Of a DNA stretch of 64,000 nucleotides, positions 47,887 to 57,230 are shown piece after piece (the first letter of the stretch is position 1; each line of letters begins with the position of its first letter). Origin of the DNA: Marinobacter denitrificans. GTDB taxonomy: Bacteria; Pseudomonadota; Gammaproteobacteria; Pseudomonadales; Oleiphilaceae. The stretch lies in the NCBI RefSeq assembly GCF_008795955.1, contig NZ_VMHN01000003.1, positions 62,001 through 126,000 of the forward strand. Reading direction: 5' to 3'. A program made the translations under genes and the position numbers. The notes under the pieces were generated by a model that worked only from the letters and a program-made list of their open reading frames with translations, ran no database searches and was not told the DNA's origin.

Positions 47887-48624
47887 GTGTCTGAAGAGTT
47901 TATTTTTGGATGGCATGCCGTTGAAGCCGTCCTGAAGCGTGAGCCCGAGCGTTTGCAGCAGGTGTGGATTCAGACCGGGCGGGAAGATCGCCGGGTCAAA
48001 ACCGTCACCGATGCCCTGAACGAACTCGGGGTGCGCTGGCAGGTCGTGCACCGTAAGGAACTGGACCAGCGGGTTGCCGGGGTCCACCAGGGTGTTGTGG
48101 CTGCGGTGTCCGAAAGCCGTGAATGGAGCGAGGACGATTTGCTGGCCATGCTGGCAGGTTCTGATAAGCCGCCATTTCTGCTGATTCTGGATGGTGTGAC
48201 TGACCCCCACAACCTGGGCGCATGCCTGCGGACCGCCGATGCCGTCGGTGTTCAGGCGGTGGTGGTGCCAAAAGACAAGTCAGCCTCACTGTCGCCCACA
48301 GTGCGGAAGGTGGCCTGCGGGGCTGCCGAAACCGTACCCCTGGTGCGAGTCACCAATCTCGCCCGGTTCATGCGAACCATACAGGACAACGGGGTATGGC
48401 TTATCGGCACTGCGGGCGAGGCGAAAAGTACCGTATATCAGGCCGATTTTACCGGCCCGGTGGCTCTGGTAATGGGGGCAGAGGGCAAGGGCATGCGGCG
48501 GCTGACCCGTGAGCACTGTGATCTGTTGATCAATATCCCCATGTTTGGCCATGTAGACAGCCTCAACGTTTCCGTGGCCACCGGCGTTTGCCTTTATGAA
48601 GCTTTGCGCCAGCGGCTTGCATAG
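47887..48624 (+). CDS. rlmB: 23S rRNA (guanosine-2'-O-)-methyltransferase RlmB
   Basis: SpoU-family SAM-dependent enzyme that methylates G2251 of 23S rRNA. It starts at a GTG (47887) 3 bp after rnr, giving 245 aa. The N-terminal substrate-binding domain begins [15 protein letters not shown]; the SPOUT motifs are [19 protein letters not shown] near 105, [13 protein letters not shown] near 197 and [23 protein letters not shown] at the end. Confidence 0.96.
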   Translation: MSEEFIFGWHAVEAVLKREPERLQQVWIQTGREDRRVKTVTDALNELGVRWQVVHRKELDQRVAGVHQGVVAAVSESREWSEDDLLAMLAGSDKPPFLLILDGVTDPHNLGACLRTADAVGVQAVVVPKDKSASLSPTVRKVACGAAETVPLVRVTNLARFMRTIQDNGVWLIGTAGEAKSTVYQADFTGPVALVMGAEGKGMRRLTREHCDLLINIPMFGHVDSLNVSVATGVCLYEALRQRLA

Positions 48625-48645
48625 TACCCTCCACACGCCTAGAAT
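48617..48645 (+). promoter_or_regulatory. Sigma-70 promoter of the rpsF operon
   Basis: TTGCAT (48617-48622, overlapping the rlmB stop codon) and TAGAAT (48640-48645) are separated by 17 bp. The predicted start near 48652 gives an untranslated leader of about 150 nt before rpsF. Confidence 0.65.
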
Positions 48646-48651
48646 ACGTGA

Positions 48652-48804
48652 CCCCCTTTCCAGGGGGCGGTGCTGTATTGCCTGAAATCGGGGCACTCGG
48701 CATCAAGAAGCCGGCGGCTATGGCTGCCACCTCCTTGCTTCTTGCATTTGCCCGGTCTTTTCCTGTGCGTTTGCTGGAGGCTGTTTAAACCGTAGGGAGA
48801 ACTC
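48652..48804 (+). promoter_or_regulatory. Long structured leader of rpsF (possible S6:S18 autoregulatory RNA)
   Basis: About 150 nt lie between the predicted start and the rpsF ATG. The leader opens with a CCCCC-6-GGGGG hairpin (48652-48667) and has further GC-rich pairing segments around 48700-48740. rpsF leaders in many bacteria bind the S6:S18 dimer for feedback control; I could not confirm the consensus fold by eye. A GGGAGA ribosome site precedes the ATG. Confidence 0.4.
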
Positions 48805-49227
48805 ATGCGTCACTACGAAATCGTATTTATGGTACACCCGGATCAGAGCGAGCAGGTGCCCGCGATGATCGAGCGTTATACCGGTGTCATCAATGAAGAT
48901 GGCGGCAAGGTACATCGCCTGGAAGATTGGGGCCGTCGTCACCTGGCTTACCCGATCAACAAGATTCACAAGGCTCACTACGTACTGATGAACATCGAAT
49001 GTTCCCAGGCAGCGATGGACGAGCTGACTCACAACTTCCGTTTCAACGATGCCATCATCCGCGACATGATCCTGCGCCGCGATGGTGCCGATACGGATCT
49101 GTCCCCGATGAAAGCTTCCGAGTCCCGTGAAGACCGTCGTGGCGGCGATGATCGCCCACGTCGCTCAGCTGAATCTGACGAGCCACGTCAGCAGGCTGAG
49201 ACTGAAACCCAGGACGAAGAAGAGTAA
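48805..49227 (+). CDS. rpsF: 30S ribosomal protein S6
   Basis: Small-subunit protein that pairs with S18. It has 140 aa. The conserved core is [19 protein letters not shown] at the start, [28 protein letters not shown] near residue 37-64, and a long acidic/charged C-terminal tail rich in Asp, Glu and Arg that is typical of gammaproteobacterial S6. It heads rpsF-rpsR-orf-rplI. Confidence 0.98.
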   Translation: MRHYEIVFMVHPDQSEQVPAMIERYTGVINEDGGKVHRLEDWGRRHLAYPINKIHKAHYVLMNIECSQAAMDELTHNFRFNDAIIRDMILRRDGADTDLSPMKASESREDRRGGDDRPRRSAESDEPRQQAETETQDEEE

Positions 49228-49256
49228 AACCATCACCGGAGTTGAGGAGTTAAGTT

Positions 49257-49487
49257 ATGGCTCGTTTTTTCAGACGTCGTAAATTCTGCCGCTTCACGGC
49301 AGAAGGTGTTAAAGAGATCGATTACAAGGATCTGGACACCCTGAAAGGTTACATTACTGAGACCGGCAAAATCGTGCCCAGCCGTATCACCGGCACCAAG
49401 GCACGCTATCAGCGTCAGCTGGCTACCGCTATCAAGCGTGCCCGCTACCTGGCACTGCTGCCGTATTCGGACAGCCACGATAACTAA
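49257..49487 (+). CDS. rpsR: 30S ribosomal protein S18
   Basis: A 76-aa protein, [25 protein letters not shown] at the N terminus and [25 protein letters not shown] at the C terminus, matching S18 exactly in length and motifs. It lies 29 bp after rpsF with a GGAG site. Confidence 0.98.
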   Translation: MARFFRRRKFCRFTAEGVKEIDYKDLDTLKGYITETGKIVPSRITGTKARYQRQLATAIKRARYLALLPYSDSHDN

Positions 49488-49514
49488 GTAACAGAATAAA
49501 CAGGACCCGGGACC

Positions 49515-50381
49515 ATGCGTGCACTGGCACAGTTTGTAATGCGCGGTCCTCTGCAGGCAGGCGGGGTTGCTGCAGTTACCACTGCGATACCTCTGTTGTT
49601 CTGGATTGGTGCAGCCGTAATCGGCCTGGTAATTCTCAGGCTGGGTATCAGCCAGGGGCTTAACATTGGTCTCTGGGCATTGCTTCCGGCACTCGGCTGG
49701 AGCTGGTTCGGGCAAGACCCGACAGCACTGGCGGTACTGCTTCAGGTAATGCTGATTGCATCGATACTGCGAACAACCCTGTCCTGGGAGAAAGCGCTCC
49801 TGGGGGGCAGTTTCCTGGGTATTGTGACAGGCATGATGCTGCCTCTGGTGTATCCGGATCTGCTTAATGATCTGGTGCAGACGGGGGTGAGGTTTTACCA
49901 AGAATACAACGCCGAAGTGGCCAGGAGTCTTGGCGACAACCTGGAAACAGTTATTCGGCAGACCATGAATGCGAGCATGGCAGGCACCTACCTGGTTACC
50001 GGTGTGGGCATGACCATGTTGGCAAGATCCTGGCAGGCGGGGTTGTATAACCCTGGCGGATTCCGGGCCGAGTTCCACTCGCTCCGGCTGTCACCGGCAA
50101 TCGCAGTTATCTGTGTGATTACCATGGTGGCAGGGCCCGTTCTCGGGCTGAATTCCATGCTGCTGGGCTGGGCCGGAGGGTTGCCGCTGTTTCTGGCGGG
50201 GCTGGCCCTGGTTCATGGCGTTGTTGGTCGTAAAAACCTGAGTGGTCAGTGGCTGGTGATGTTCTATCTGGCGCTGGTGCTGCTTGGTCCCAGCCTGATG
50301 ATTCTGTTGGTAGTTCTGGCTTTTGTGGATAGCTGGCTGGACATCCGGAGGCGAATAAAACCCTCCGGCCCGGCTGAATAA
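49515..50381 (+). CDS. Conserved integral membrane protein between rpsR and rplI
   Basis: A 288-aa protein with about eight hydrophobic spans throughout (for example residues 20-45, 50-70, 75-90, 95-115, 155-175, 195-215, 220-240, 255-280). It resembles the DUF2232 (YybS-like) group by topology and by its place in the rpsF operon; I could not verify this by search. It has 27 bp spacing from rpsR and 20 bp to rplI, so it is co-transcribed with ribosomal proteins. Function unknown. Confidence 0.8.
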   Translation: MRALAQFVMRGPLQAGGVAAVTTAIPLLFWIGAAVIGLVILRLGISQGLNIGLWALLPALGWSWFGQDPTALAVLLQVMLIASILRTTLSWEKALLGGSFLGIVTGMMLPLVYPDLLNDLVQTGVRFYQEYNAEVARSLGDNLETVIRQTMNASMAGTYLVTGVGMTMLARSWQAGLYNPGGFRAEFHSLRLSPAIAVICVITMVAGPVLGLNSMLLGWAGGLPLFLAGLALVHGVVGRKNLSGQWLVMFYLALVLLGPSLMILLVVLAFVDSWLDIRRRIKPSGPAE

Positions 50382-50401
50382 AGCACGAAGAGGTTAACGA
50401 G

Positions 50402-50848
50402 ATGGAAGTTATTCTGCTCGAAAAAGTAGCAAACCTTGGTTCACTGGGTGACAAGGTCAAGGTAAAGGCCGGTTACGGTCGTAATTTTCTGCTGCCGTAT
50501 GGCAAGGCTGTTCCGGCAACCGCCGACAACCTGAAGGCGTTCGAAGAGCGTCGTGCAGAGCTGGAAAAAGCGGCAGCCGAGAAGCTGGCCGAAGCCCAGG
50601 CTCGCGCTGAGAAGCTGGAAGGCGCCTCCGTCACCATCACCTCCAAGGCTGGTGAAGAAGGCAAGCTGTTCGGTTCTATCGGTGTGCGTGACATCGCGGA
50701 TGCGATTACCGCCACTGGCACCGAAGTCGAGAAAAGCGAAGTTCGTCTGCCGGAAGGTCCACTCCGTGTGGTCGGCGAGTACGAAATTGAGCTTCAGCTG
50801 CACTCCGACGTGACCGTTGCGATTAACCTGGCTGTTGTTGCAGAGTAA
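50402..50848 (+). CDS. rplI: 50S ribosomal protein L9
   Basis: Large-subunit protein of 148 aa. The N-terminal signature [36 protein letters not shown] is followed by the long connecting helix and the C-terminal domain ([21 protein letters not shown]). It is the last gene of the rpsF operon before a strong hairpin. Confidence 0.98.
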   Translation: MEVILLEKVANLGSLGDKVKVKAGYGRNFLLPYGKAVPATADNLKAFEERRAELEKAAAEKLAEAQARAEKLEGASVTITSKAGEEGKLFGSIGVRDIADAITATGTEVEKSEVRLPEGPLRVVGEYEIELQLHSDVTVAINLAVVAE

Positions 50849-50909
50849 GCAGCCGAGTAAGTTGCACGTCAAGCGGTAACGCCGGGTTCCGACCCGGCGG
50901 CAGCCATAC

Positions 50910-50943
50910 AAGCCCGGAATCCGCTCAGGTGGATTCCGGGCTT
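50910..50943 (+). terminator. Terminator hairpin after rplI
   Basis: A 13-bp perfect stem (AAGCCCGGAATCC and GGATTCCGGGCTT, loop of 8) is followed by GTTGCTTTG, a T-rich but interrupted tract. A smaller GCCGGGT/ACCCGGC hairpin precedes it at 50881-50898. Confidence 0.75.
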
Positions 50944-50996
50944 GTTGCTTTGTGGTGTATGATTTGTCCTTGCCCTAGCTAGACGAAGAAGTTTCC

Positions 50997-52394
50997 ATGG
51001 CCAACCCGAATTTCAAACCGGTAAACAGCGACCCTGAAACCAGTCGGATCAAGGTTCCTCCCCACTCCGTCGAGGCTGAACAGGCGGTTCTCGGCGGCCT
51101 GATGCTGGACAACCGCCGATTCGACGAGATCTCGGAAATGATCTCCGCGGTCGATTTCTATCGCCAGGATCACCGGCTCATCTTCGGTGCAGCAGAGCGC
51201 CTTGCCAGTGAGAGCGAACCGCTGGATGTGGTTACGCTGACAGAATTCCTTGAGCGAGCCGGTGATATTGAAGACGCCGGGGGGCTTTCCTACCTGGCGG
51301 AACTGGCAGAAAAAACCCCGGGTGCTGCCAATATCCGCGCCTATGCGGACATCGTGCGGGAGCGCTCGATACTTCGCCAACTGGTTGAGGTTTCCGGGAC
51401 AATATCGGATTCCGCATTCAACCCTCTCGGACGTACCAGCAGTGAAGTACTTGACGAGGCAGAGCGGAACGTTTTCAAAATCGCGGAATCGCGAGTCAAA
51501 GAGGGTACGGGCCCTCAGGCCATCAACCCGATACTGACCAAAGCGCTCAGCAGGATAGAGGAGCTGTTCGAGTCCGGTGAAACCACAACGGGCCTGACCA
51601 CAGGGTTCAAGGATCTGGACGAGTGGACTTCCGGGATGCAACCGGCAGATCTGCTTATCGTGGCGGGGCGCCCCTCCATGGGTAAGACCACGTTTGCGAT
51701 GAACATTGTCGAGAATGCGCTGATCAGTACCAGCACGCCGATTCTCGTGTTCAGTATGGAAATGCCGGCGGATGCGCTGGTTATGCGTATGCTGTCCTCC
51801 CTGGGCCGGATCGACCAGAGCCGTATCCGCAGTGGCAAGCTGGAAGAGGACGACTGGCCCAGGCTGACCTCGGCCGTCAGCTTGTTGAAAGACAAGCCCC
51901 TCTACATTGATGACACTCCGGGCCTGAGCCCCACAGAGATGCGCTCCCGCGCCCGCCGCATCGCTCGTGAGAACAACGGCCAGCTCGGCATGATCATGGT
52001 GGATTATCTACAGTTGATGCGGGTGCCGGGTAACACCGAGGGCCGTACCGCCGAGATTTCCGAGATTTCCCGTTCCCTGAAAGGCATCGCCAAAGAGTTG
52101 AGTTGCCCCGTGGTGGCGCTGTCGCAGCTTAACCGGAGCCTGGAGCAACGGCCCAACAAACGCCCGGTGAATTCCGACCTGCGGGAATCCGGCGCCATCG
52201 AGCAGGACGCGGACGTGATCATGTTCGTCTACCGCGATGAGGTCTATAACGAAGACACCTCCGATAAAGGTATTGCCGAGATTATTATCGGTAAGCAGCG
52301 TAACGGCCCTATTGGTACCGTTCGCCTGGCCTTTATCGGTAAGTACACCAAATTCGAAGACCTGGCCCACGGCGATTACGGCGGGGATTATTGA
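50997..52394 (+). CDS. dnaB: Replicative DNA helicase DnaB
   Basis: Hexameric 5'-3' helicase at the replication fork. It has 465 aa. The N-terminal domain includes PPHSVEAEQAVLGGLMLDN, the RecA-like domain has Walker A GRPSMGKTTFAMN near residue 225, MIMVDYLQLM as Walker B near 333, and the C-terminal SDLRESGAIEQDADVIMFVYR. It overlaps the alr start by one base. No intein is present. Confidence 0.97.
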   Translation: MANPNFKPVNSDPETSRIKVPPHSVEAEQAVLGGLMLDNRRFDEISEMISAVDFYRQDHRLIFGAAERLASESEPLDVVTLTEFLERAGDIEDAGGLSYLAELAEKTPGAANIRAYADIVRERSILRQLVEVSGTISDSAFNPLGRTSSEVLDEAERNVFKIAESRVKEGTGPQAINPILTKALSRIEELFESGETTTGLTTGFKDLDEWTSGMQPADLLIVAGRPSMGKTTFAMNIVENALISTSTPILVFSMEMPADALVMRMLSSLGRIDQSRIRSGKLEEDDWPRLTSAVSLLKDKPLYIDDTPGLSPTEMRSRARRIARENNGQLGMIMVDYLQLMRVPGNTEGRTAEISEISRSLKGIAKELSCPVVALSQLNRSLEQRPNKRPVNSDLRESGAIEQDADVIMFVYRDEVYNEDTSDKGIAEIIIGKQRNGPIGTVRLAFIGKYTKFEDLAHGDYGGDY

Positions 52395-53491
52395 TGCCAC
52401 GAAAGACCGTTGCCCGCATTGATTTTGATGCTCTTCGGCACAACTATCGTGTTGCCTGCAGATTAGCCAGCCCGGCCCGGGCTATGGCTGTCATCAAGGC
52501 TGACGGTTACGGCCATGGCATTCGTGATGTGGCCCGGGCGCTGGCAGACGAGGCGCCTAAATTTGCTGTTGCCTGTCTTGAAGAGGCCCTCGCCATCCGG
52601 GAGGCAGGTGTGGGTCATCCGGTGGTGTTGCTGCAGGGTGTCCACAGTGCGGATGACCTGGCCACGTGCGCCCGAGAGGGTTTTGAAGTGGTGGTTCACA
52701 GCGACTACCAGTTGGGCTGGTTGGAGCAGTCGACAGAAATGCCGCCACTCTGGCTCAAGGTAAACACCGGCATGAACCGGCTTGGCTTTGCGCCCGCCAT
52801 GCTGCCCGACGTAATGGCCCGGTTGGGAAACCATGCCAGGCAGCCAAAAGTCATCGGTTTCGTCACCCATTTTGCCTGCGCGGATGACCCCGCCAGTAGC
52901 TTTACCGATCAGCAGACCCGTCTGTTTGCTGAGACAGTGGTTGACTGGCCCTCGCTGGCGAAAAGCGCTGGCAACTCAGCTGCGCACTTCCTGCCCGGCC
53001 AGCCACTGTTTGACTGGAGTCGCCCCGGCATTATGCTCTACGGGGCCTCTCCCGTGCTGGAAAAGACGGGGCCGGAACTGGGCCTTGAGCCGGTCATGAC
53101 CCTGGAAGCGCCGTTAACGGCGGTACGAACCCTCAAGCCCGGCGAGTCGGTGGGTTACGGTTGCAGCTGGACAGCCGGGCAGGAAACCCGGATGGGGATC
53201 GTAGCCATCGGTTACGGTGATGGTTATCCGCGCCACGCCGGTACGGATACGCCCGCCTGGGTCGCTGGCAACCGCATACGCCTGATTGGCCGGGTGTCCA
53301 TGGACATGCTGGCGGTCGATCTGACAGGGGCGCCCAGCGCCTCTGAGGGCGATACAGTGGAGCTTTGGGGACGGCATGTGAGTGTGGACGAAGTCGCCCG
53401 GTGCGCAGGCACGATCGCCTACGAACTGCTCACTGGAATCACAACCCGGGTGCCCAGGCTGTACGACCGACCCGGTGACAAAGCCGATTAG
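52394..53491 (+). CDS. alr: Alanine racemase
   Basis: PLP enzyme that makes D-alanine for peptidoglycan. The ATG at 52394 shares a base with the dnaB stop (TGATG), giving 365 aa. The PLP Lys is in AVIKADGYGHG near residue 36; IGYGDGYPRHA near 275 carries the catalytic Tyr, and VSMDMLAVDL follows. The dnaB-alr pair is common in pseudomonad-type genomes. Confidence 0.95.
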   Translation: MPRKTVARIDFDALRHNYRVACRLASPARAMAVIKADGYGHGIRDVARALADEAPKFAVACLEEALAIREAGVGHPVVLLQGVHSADDLATCAREGFEVVVHSDYQLGWLEQSTEMPPLWLKVNTGMNRLGFAPAMLPDVMARLGNHARQPKVIGFVTHFACADDPASSFTDQQTRLFAETVVDWPSLAKSAGNSAAHFLPGQPLFDWSRPGIMLYGASPVLEKTGPELGLEPVMTLEAPLTAVRTLKPGESVGYGCSWTAGQETRMGIVAIGYGDGYPRHAGTDTPAWVAGNRIRLIGRVSMDMLAVDLTGAPSASEGDTVELWGRHVSVDEVARCAGTIAYELLTGITTRVPRLYDRPGDKAD

Positions 53492-53492
53492 C

Positions 53493-53852
53493 TCAGGAAG
53501 CGGCTTCGGGCTCGTGGATAATCTCCTCGATGAAATCGAGAATGGCGGCCAGGCTGCGGTCGTCCAGTTTTTTCAGCACCTTGTGGACCACCATTTTACT
53601 GCCCTTGAGCATGCTGCTGATGCCCATTCTGGCCATGCCCATCAGCATGCTGCTGGCATTCAGTCGGCGTAGAGGCTCCAGGAAGAAAAAGTCCAGGCCG
53701 TTATCGGTCATCTCGACGATCAGCGCAAACAGCTTGTCGATGGCTTCCTTGTCGGCTTTGCCCCGTTCACGGAGCTCGTCGACGGTGTAGAGTGCGCGGG
53801 TGCGCAGTTCATCCGGGATGGGGGCAACAATATGGCTTTGTTGTTTCAGCAT
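53493..53852 (-). CDS. Hypothetical protein, 119 aa
   Basis: A small, mainly helical cytoplasmic protein. The ATG at 53852 (MLKQQSHIVAPIPDELRTRAL) was chosen; the upstream open frame to 53954 has no ribosome site. It shows FFFLEPLRRLNASSMLMGMARMG in the middle and an acidic helix at the end (AAILDFIEEIIHEPEAAS). No known family was recognised. It is convergent with alr (1 bp gap). Confidence 0.65.
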   Translation of the reverse strand: MLKQQSHIVAPIPDELRTRALYTVDELRERGKADKEAIDKLFALIVEMTDNGLDFFFLEPLRRLNASSMLMGMARMGISSMLKGSKMVVHKVLKKLDDRSLAAILDFIEEIIHEPEAAS

Positions 53853-54056
53853 GTGGGATCCTGTTGTTGTATGCTCGTAAGATCTGCTCGGTTCTCCGAT
53901 ACGCATTCTATGGGTTGAGCCCGGTGTGCCATTGGCTTGAACGGTACCGGTCACCCGTCATATCAGTGATATCCCGGGTATTCGTTCCAACCGCTGGCGT
54001 GAACGATTACAGTGTAGATACAGATACTTGACCAAACCTGGAGGCAGTGAGCGCCC

Positions 54057-54935
54057 GTGCACGTTCTTGTTGTTCATGATTATGGCCCGTTGGGCCGGGT
54101 ATTGCTGGAGCGTCTGAGAAATACGTCGCTGCAGGTCAGCCCGTTGCTGATCAGTGAGCTGGAAACAGCGGATCTCACAGCGCTTGACGGCTGGATTCCC
54201 GATGACACGGACCTGATTTTGAACGCATTATGGCTGACCAATCCGGAAGTTGCCGAACAGGATCCGGAGGCCGCCCACAAGGTCGCCTTCTCGCTGCCCG
54301 TGGCGTTGGCGGAGTATGCCCGTGACCGGAATATGGCACTGCTTCAGCTCTCGTCCTGTTATGTTTTTGATGGCCGCAAACAGAGTGCCTACATTGCTTC
54401 CAACCCTGGCCAGCCCGGAAACGAGCTGGGAAACTGGCAATGGGAGTGTGAACAGGCGGTACGAACGCTTTTGCCCCGGCATATCATTCTGCGGACAGGC
54501 TGGAGCCTGGGGCGTTTTATCCGCAAGGTTCAGTCTGTGGCGGCGTGTTCTGATGTCATCAGGTTGCCCGGCAAGTGCCATGGCCAGCCGGTGACCGTGA
54601 GCGATCTTTCCCGGGTGATTGCTGCGATTGTCCAGCAGATCGACTGTGGGGCTGAAGTGTGGGGAACCTACCAGTATGCTGGTGCAGAGGATATCTCGCT
54701 CTATGAGCTTGGCCTGGCCATCACCGGGCTGAGTGGTATTCCCGGTGGCATCCGGGTGGTGGATGAAATGCCGGCCTGGGCTGCTCTTGAGCCTGCCAAC
54801 ACCACCATGATCTGCACCAAGATCCGCAACACCTTTGGCGTTAAACAGTTACCCTGGCGATCCGGGCTGGCTGAAGAGCTGGAGTTGCTTTCGCTGAACG
54901 GGGACAGGGAGTTGATTGACGAACCGGCCAGTTGA
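54057..54935 (+). CDS. RmlD-like NAD(P)-dependent sugar-nucleotide reductase family protein
   Basis: A 292-aa short-chain-dehydrogenase-like protein starting at GTG 54057 with a GGAGG site. The N terminus MHVLVVHDYGPLGRVLLERL is a Rossmann start with a weakened Gly motif, LLQLSSCYVFDGRKQSAY matches the RmlD substrate segment, and GNWQWECEQAVR occupies the position of the usual YxxxK. The Tyr is not obvious there, so catalysis is uncertain. No rhamnose genes are nearby, so the substrate is unknown. Confidence 0.75.
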   Translation: MHVLVVHDYGPLGRVLLERLRNTSLQVSPLLISELETADLTALDGWIPDDTDLILNALWLTNPEVAEQDPEAAHKVAFSLPVALAEYARDRNMALLQLSSCYVFDGRKQSAYIASNPGQPGNELGNWQWECEQAVRTLLPRHIILRTGWSLGRFIRKVQSVAACSDVIRLPGKCHGQPVTVSDLSRVIAAIVQQIDCGAEVWGTYQYAGAEDISLYELGLAITGLSGIPGGIRVVDEMPAWAALEPANTTMICTKIRNTFGVKQLPWRSGLAEELELLSLNGDRELIDEPAS

Positions 54936-54970
54936 TGCCGGCCGGTTCATGGTTCAGGCGGGTAGCGTGC

Positions 54971-55717
54971 TCAGGTGTTCTGGCGAGAGAACTCCCGGGT
55001 AACCGTCTGCAGTGCCTCGACATCGAGAAGCTCTACTTCCCGGCCACGGGCGCTGATAATGCCCTGGTTCTGGAAACGGGTGAACACCCGGCTGACGGTT
55101 TCCACGGCCAGGCCCAGGAAATTGGCGATGTCGTTGCGGGCCATGGGCAGGCTGAAGTTGGTGCCGGACATGCGGCGACGCTGGAAGCGGCTGGACAAGG
55201 ACAGCAACAGTGCGGCAATCCGCTCTTCTGCCGTATTCTTGCTCAGCAACATGGCCAACTGATGGCTTCCCTGGATTTCCTGGCTCATCAGGTGATACAT
55301 GTGGTGCTGGAGATCCGGCAGCTTGCCTGTGAGCTCTTCCAGCTTGTCCACCGGAAACTCGCACACACTGGTACGCTCCAGTGCCCTGGCGGTGCAGGCA
55401 TAGTTTTTACTGCCCATGCTGTCCAGCCCCACCAGCTCACCGGGCATAAAGAATCCTGTGACCTGCTCTTCGCCATTCTCACTGATAATCGACGTCTTGA
55501 TGGCGCCGCTCTTTACCGCAAAGCAAGACCGGAAGGGCGTGCTCTGATCAAAAATATGCTCGCCACGATTGAAAATCCGGCCCTGCTGGACAATGTCTTC
55601 GAGTCGGTCAAGGTCATTTTCTTCAACTGCCAGGGGAAGGCAAAGGTTGCTGAGGCTGCACTGGTGACAGGAGGCCTTGAGCGGGGAAGCCTGGTGGAGC
55701 CTGATAGCTTGAGCCAT
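54971..55717 (-). CDS. anr: Anaerobic regulator Anr/FNR
   Basis: Crp/Fnr-family oxygen sensor of 248 aa. Four [4Fe-4S] cysteines are in place: three in SCHQCSLSNLC near residues 16-27 and one in TSVCEFP near 118. A cNMP-like sensor domain, the long dimerisation helix, and a helix-turn-helix with ETVSRVFTRFQ near residue 210 follow. This E-SR pattern recognises TTGAT-N4-ATCAA. An ANR box lies 21 bp upstream of its ATG, suggesting autoregulation. Confidence 0.95.
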   Translation of the reverse strand: MAQAIRLHQASPLKASCHQCSLSNLCLPLAVEENDLDRLEDIVQQGRIFNRGEHIFDQSTPFRSCFAVKSGAIKTSIISENGEEQVTGFFMPGELVGLDSMGSKNYACTARALERTSVCEFPVDKLEELTGKLPDLQHHMYHLMSQEIQGSHQLAMLLSKNTAEERIAALLLSLSSRFQRRRMSGTNFSLPMARNDIANFLGLAVETVSRVFTRFQNQGIISARGREVELLDVEALQTVTREFSRQNT

Positions 55718-55737
55718 GGGAGACGAACCATCCGTTA

Positions 55738-55751
55738 TTGATGCATGTCAA
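55738..55751. promoter_or_regulatory. ANR/FNR box upstream of anr
   Basis: TTGAT-GCAT-GTCAA, one mismatch from the TTGAT-N4-ATCAA consensus, centred about 27 bp upstream of the anr ATG. Its nearness to the coding region suggests that binding would repress rather than activate anr. Confidence 0.65.
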
Positions 55752-55883
55752 AACCGTACTTTAGTACGAACGGTGGGCGTTGCCAATGACAAATGCCATT
55801 GACAAGCATAAGTATATAACCCATATACCGCCGCAGGAGGACCTGGGACAGCCCGATGTGGCAGCCTGATTCCTACCTGGCCA

Positions 55884-57092
55884 TCAGATTTTTTGGAACA
55901 CCAGGGAGGCATTGGTGCCACCGAACCCGAAGCTGTTGGACATCACGGTAGTGAGGTCCGCCTTTTTGCTATCCGGCCCCACAACCGGCATGCCGGCGAT
56001 GGACTCGTCCAGGTTTGTCAGGTTCTTGGTGCCGGCGATAAACCCGTTTTGCAACATGAGCAGGGAATAGATAGCTTCGTGCACGCCTGAGGCTCCCAGG
56101 GAATGGCCAGATAGCGACTTGGTGGACGAAATCTGCGGCACTTTGTCGCCAAACACGTTCCTGACCGCTTTCATCTCCGCTACATCACCTACCGGCGTGC
56201 TGGTGCCGTGGGCGTTGATGTAATCCACCGGGGCCTCTGCTGTGGACATCGCCTGCTGCATGCAACGCAGGGCGCCTTCCCCTGAAGGCGCCACCATGTC
56301 GTGGCCGTCGGATGTGGCACCGTAACCCACCAGCTCGGCAATGATGTTTGCCCCGCGTTTACGGGCGTGTTCCAGTTCTTCCACCACAACCATGCCACCG
56401 CCACCGGCAATCACGAAGCCGTCACGGCCACTGTCGAAGGGTCTGGAGGCAGTGGCGGGTGCGTCGTTGTACTTGGTGGAGAGGGCGCCCATGGCGTCGA
56501 AGAGCATGGTCAGGCTCCAGTCCTCTTCTTCCCCGCCACCAGCAAACACAATATCCTGCTTGCCGGCCTGGATCTGTTCAGCGGCATGGCCGATGCAGTG
56601 GGCGCTGGTGGCACAGGCTGAGGACATGGAATAGTTCACGCCCCGTATCTTGAACGCGGTTGCCAGGCAGGCCGAGACCGTGCTGGTCATGATTCTGGGA
56701 ACCATATAGGGGCCAATGCGCTTCACGCCTTTCTCGCGCATGATATCGACGGCTTCCACCTGGCTGGCGCTGGACGCGCCGCCGGACCCGGCAATCAACC
56801 CGGTGCGATCATTGGACACCATGTCGTCCGTCAGCCCGGAGGAGGCGATGGCCTGTTCCATAGCGAGGAAGCTGTACATTGCGGACTGGCCCATGAAACG
56901 TCGGGTTTTGCGGTCGATGACCGAGGTGTCCACATCAACGGAGCCCGCAATCTGGCTGCGGAAGCCCATGTCCCGATAGGTCTCGTTGAACCGGATGCCA
57001 GACTTGCCTTCCCTGAGGCTTTCCAGCACTGCAGCCGTGGAGTTGCCCAGGCAGGAAACAATGCCCATGCCAGTGATTACAACCCGTCTCAT
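55884..57092 (-). CDS. fabB: 3-oxoacyl-[ACP] synthase I (FabB)
   Basis: Condensing enzyme needed for unsaturated fatty acid elongation. It has 402 aa. The active-site Cys is in [15 protein letters not shown] near residue 163, with His in [11 protein letters not shown] near 298 and [11 protein letters not shown] near 333; [12 protein letters not shown] closes the protein. A strong TAAGGAGGAAGG site precedes the ATG at 57092. The usual partner fabA is not adjacent. Confidence 0.96.
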   Translation of the reverse strand: MRRVVITGMGIVSCLGNSTAAVLESLREGKSGIRFNETYRDMGFRSQIAGSVDVDTSVIDRKTRRFMGQSAMYSFLAMEQAIASSGLTDDMVSNDRTGLIAGSGGASSASQVEAVDIMREKGVKRIGPYMVPRIMTSTVSACLATAFKIRGVNYSMSSACATSAHCIGHAAEQIQAGKQDIVFAGGGEEEDWSLTMLFDAMGALSTKYNDAPATASRPFDSGRDGFVIAGGGGMVVVEELEHARKRGANIIAELVGYGATSDGHDMVAPSGEGALRCMQQAMSTAEAPVDYINAHGTSTPVGDVAEMKAVRNVFGDKVPQISSTKSLSGHSLGASGVHEAIYSLLMLQNGFIAGTKNLTNLDESIAGMPVVGPDSKKADLTTVMSNSFGFGGTNASLVFQKI

Positions 57093-57230
57093 ACCTTCCT
57101 CCTTAACAAGGCCTGCTCCGCTGACCGGGCAGATCCTTTTAATGTCTGACTATTATTACCAGTCTAGGCGCTTTGGAGGCAGTACGGTATTTGACCTTGG
57201 TAAGGGAGGGCCTGAAACCCTGGACGGGCT

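Noticed and set aside
50881..50898. GCCGGGT/ACCCGGC hairpin after rplI as the main terminator
   Set aside because: It has no following T-run; the larger 13-bp hairpin downstream is the better candidate.
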